NCBI GenBank assembly: GCA_937890245.1
Contig: CALACF010000409.1
Coordinates: forward strand, 1-8,606
Reading direction: 5' to 3'
DNA from: an uncultured Flavobacteriales bacterium
Lineage (GTDB): Bacteria; Bacteroidota; Bacteroidia; Flavobacteriales_D; Sanyastnellaceae
DNA: 8,606 nucleotides
Below the pieces are notes generated by a model that saw nothing but the letters and a program-made list of their open reading frames with translations, ran no database searches and was not told where the DNA came from. The translations under genes and the position numbers were made by a program. Shown here one piece after another: positions 7,180 through 8,606 of the stretch (position 1 is the stretch's first letter; each line of letters begins with the position of its first letter).

Positions 7180-8068
7180 GGTCGGTCGGGGTTGCTGGTT
7201 GGGTCCGGTTTTTTTGCCCGTCGCCAATTCGGCACAGGACTTCGTCGCGGAGCAGGCCGTGGCCGAAGGGGTGGAAGTGAACGTCGACCAGGTTGTCGAG
7301 TTTGCTTGCGACGCTGCGCGGGATGATTTTGTCGCGCTCGCCCAAATGAATTTCAACGCGGCCTGGATTTGCGCGTAAAAAACCGCGGATGCCGTGGGGC
7401 CAAAACTGGCGCATGCTGAGCCAACAGTCTTGGACCATGGACCACATCGTGTCGCTTTCCAGATGAAAGAGGGTGAACTGGTGGTGGTGCTTGGAGATGA
7501 GGCGCCAGGTGAAGAGTCGGTTCGTCCAGCGCACCATGCCGGCCCGATGACGGAGGCTGCGCTTGAGAATGCTGCGGCCCAAGGCGGTGTCGACAGACCA
7601 GGCATAGCTAGGGGAGCGTCGAAGGCCGTCCGGTGCGATCAAAACGAGATGGGACATGGCTTCTGGGCGGGCCATCCACCAGGAGAGGCCCACGCGCCCG
7701 CCGAGACTGTAGGCGACCGTGCGCCCGCCGAGTCGCAGTTCGAGCGAGGCCGCCAGCGCCTCCATGGCGTCCGCCCAGTCGGCAAGTTCAAGCGGGCGGT
7801 GGTGGCCGGAACTCCGGCCGTGGGCGGGCAAGTGCACAGCCAGAAGTTGTTCGTGGGGCTGTAAATAGGGCAGGAGCAGGGCCATGTCTTCCAAGGGCCG
7901 GCTGAAGCCGTGCAGCGCTACGAGGGCCGTTTTTCTAGCGTCGGCCGTTATTCCGTCGTCGGCTGTGTTGCTAGAAGGCCAGCGCGTGTATTCGATGACG
8001 AGGTCGCCGTAGGTGAATAAGTTGCGGGTAGAATTGGCCTGGGAATCCATCGGGTCAAATGTCGTCAT
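7160..8068 (-). CDS. Alpha/beta-hydrolase fold protein, substrate unknown
   Basis: Soluble alpha/beta hydrolase, 302 residues from the ATG at 8068. An ATG at 8050 (296 residues) is nearly as good. A TTG at 8128 would add 20 residues of unlikely sequence (His- and Asn-rich), so I reject it. Catalytic features are intact: LHGF oxyanion-hole motif (52-55), LPAHGRS (80-86), nucleophile elbow AYSLGG with Ser121 (Ala where Gly is usual), Asp246 in GERD (243-246) and His270 in FGHG (268-271). Residues about 150-235 form a helical cap rich in Trp, Arg and His. The SLGGR elbow and LHGF recall MenH-type enzymes, but nothing decisive supports that, so no specific reaction is assigned. There is no signal peptide. 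Its 3' end overlaps the GGGPS-family gene by 20 bp, which suggests a shared role, perhaps in lipid metabolism (inference only). Confidence 0.9.
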   Translation of the reverse strand: MTTFDPMDSQANSTRNLFTYGDLVIEYTRWPSSNTADDGITADARKTALVALHGFSRPLEDMALLLPYLQPHEQLLAVHLPAHGRSSGHHRPLELADWADAMEALAASLELRLGGRTVAYSLGGRVGLSWWMARPEAMSHLVLIAPDGLRRSPSYAWSVDTALGRSILKRSLRHRAGMVRWTNRLFTWRLISKHHHQFTLFHLESDTMWSMVQDCWLSMRQFWPHGIRGFLRANPGRVEIHLGERDKIIPRSVASKLDNLVDVHFHPFGHGLLRDEVLCRIGDGQKNRTQPATPTDHGHNLD

Positions 8069-8111
8069 CGCCCAGAGATTCCAATGGGGATTTCTTGTGG
8101 AAAAATTTGAG

Positions 8112-8160
8112 GGGCGGTGGACGTGCAAAGCTCGTATCTGCGACTAATTTTGCACCGCCC
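8112..8160. repeat. 8-bp inverted repeat spanning the carB promoter region
   Basis: GGGCGGTG (8112-8119) and CACCGCCC (8153-8160) are perfect complements with a 33-bp spacer. Inside them GCAAA (8125-8129) and TTTGC (8149-8153) form a second complementary pair that overlaps the right arm by one base. The arms lie 41 bp apart start to start. The right arm directly abuts the carB -7 box, and the left arm would sit near -45. It could be an operator for divergent control of carB and the hydrolase gene. No regulator can be named. Confidence 0.4.
8145..8152 (+). promoter_or_regulatory. Candidate Bacteroidota -7 box for carB
   Basis: TAATTTTG matches TAnnTTTG exactly and is identical to the box before the TPP riboswitch. 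The predicted transcript start is near 8156-8160, giving a leader of about 40 nt. No TTTG lies at the expected -33 distance; the nearest (8106-8109) is too far. Confidence 0.5.
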
Positions 8161-8162
8161 AA

Positions 8163-8190
8163 CCGACGAGCGCATCACCGTGCTTGTCGG
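8163..8190 (+). promoter_or_regulatory. Stem-loop in the predicted carB 5' leader
   Basis: Bases 8163-8173 pair with 8180-8190: an 11-bp stem with two G-T wobbles (8168-8185 and 8172-8181) and a 6-nt loop (ATCACC). It fills most of the short leader predicted from the -7 box and ends one base before nine A residues (8191-8199) that run into the ATG. It is followed by A, not T, so it is not a terminator for carB. On the other strand the T-run precedes the stem, so it is not a terminator there either. A 5'-end stabilising structure, a translation-control element or a protein operator are all possible. Confidence 0.5.
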
Positions 8191-8198
8191 AAAAAAAA

Positions 8199-8606
8199 AT
8201 GCCGAGAGACAGGAGCATCCGGTCCGTACTGATCATTGGCAGTGGACCTATCGTTATCGGACAAGCCTGCGAATTTGACTATTCCGGCTCCCAAGCGGCC
8301 CGTTCACTTCGGGAAGAAGGCATCGAAGTTGTCCTTATCAACTCGAATCCTGCGACCATCATGACCGACAAGGTCGTCGCAGACCATGTTTACCTCGAAC
8401 CCCTTGAACCCGCCTCAATTCAGGCGATTTTGAAGGAACACAACATCGACGCCGTGCTGCCTACGATGGGGGGGCAAACGGCGCTGAACCTGTGCATCGA
8501 ATGCGATGAAATGGGCATTTGGGAAGAGTTTGGCGTCGACATCATCGGGGTGCAAATCGACGCGATTGACGTCACCGAGAACCGCGAGCGCTTCCGTGAA
8601 TTGATG
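8199..8606 (+). CDS. carB: Carbamoyl-phosphate synthase large subunit, N-terminal part (runs off the window)
   Basis: Cytosolic enzyme subunit that uses two ATP, bicarbonate and ammonia passed on by the glutaminase subunit CarA to make carbamoyl phosphate for arginine and pyrimidine synthesis. The frame stays open from the ATG at 8199 to the right edge: 136 residues of roughly 1,070. It begins the carboxyphosphate-forming half. Diagnostic motifs are IIGSGPIVIGQACEFDYSG (12-30), NSNPATIMTD (48-57) and LPTMGGQTALN (87-97). Arg129 matches by position the ATP-contacting Arg129 of E. coli CarB. The start aligns with E. coli CarB residue 1 without gaps. No Shine-Dalgarno is present; nine A residues run into the start codon. 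The upstream neighbour is divergent, so carA is not immediately 5' and carB has its own promoter here. Confidence 0.96.
   Translation, partial: MPRDRSIRSVLIIGSGPIVIGQACEFDYSGSQAARSLREEGIEVVLINSNPATIMTDKVVADHVYLEPLEPASIQAILKEHNIDAVLPTMGGQTALNLCIECDEMGIWEEFGVDIIGVQIDAIDVTENRERFRELM

Noticed and set aside
6866..7378. Plus-strand frames of 170 and 156 residues opposite the GGGPS-family and hydrolase genes
   Set aside because: Antisense to genes with clear motifs; compositions (Arg/Ala/Gly-rich) are typical of shadow frames in GC-rich DNA.
7180..7605. N-terminal extension of the GGGPS-family protein in its open frame
   Set aside because: It overlaps the well-supported hydrolase frame, and the family motif ALIDPDH sits at the normal distance from the ATG at 7179.
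8191..8199. A9 tract plus hairpin as a minus-strand terminator
   Set aside because: On the minus strand the T-run precedes the hairpin, which is the wrong order for an intrinsic terminator.

Overview
The window looks like ordinary chromosomal DNA from a member of the Bacteroidota, probably a Flavobacteriales-like lineage of fairly high GC. This is inferred from several things: exact TAnnTTTG promoter -7 boxes, starts preceded by A-rich DNA instead of Shine-Dalgarno sites, a bacterial geranylgeranylglyceryl/heptaprenylglyceryl phosphate synthase, and a TPP (THI-box) riboswitch in front of a TonB-dependent receptor. No 16S or other definitive marker is present, so the assignment is tentative. 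I see no mobile element, phage, CRISPR array, tRNA or rRNA.

Layout. Bases 1-3817 (+) hold the end of a drug-efflux operon: an RND inner-membrane permease whose first ~200 or more residues lie off the left edge, overlapping by 4 bp (ATGA) a TolC-family outer-membrane channel. The periplasmic adaptor is expected further upstream. Bases 3818-4180 are a 363-bp gene-free stretch that holds -7 boxes and a well-formed TPP riboswitch aptamer. The riboswitch precedes a 754-residue TonB-dependent receptor (4181-6445, +), which is therefore predicted to import thiamine or a precursor across the outer membrane under TPP repression.

The receptor converges with a two-gene minus-strand unit, and the two opposing stop codons share one palindromic TTAA (6442-6445). 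The minus-strand unit is an alpha/beta hydrolase (8068-7160) whose end overlaps by 20 bp the start of the GGGP-synthase-family gene (7179-6442). The synthase makes the first ether-lipid intermediate (prenylglyceryl phosphate). The hydrolase substrate is unknown, but the overlap suggests co-translation.

A 130-bp divergent region (8069-8198) separates the hydrolase from carB (8199 to the right edge, +), the large subunit of carbamoyl-phosphate synthetase. It contains an exact -7 box, an 8-bp inverted repeat (GGGCGGTG/CACCGCCC) flanking it, and an 11-bp stem-loop in the predicted carB leader directly before a run of nine A that runs into the ATG.

I found no clearly new biological system. The observations most worth following are the riboswitch-receptor pair with its unusual-looking expression platform, the structured carB leader and divergent inverted repeat, and the overlapping hydrolase-GGGPS gene pair.
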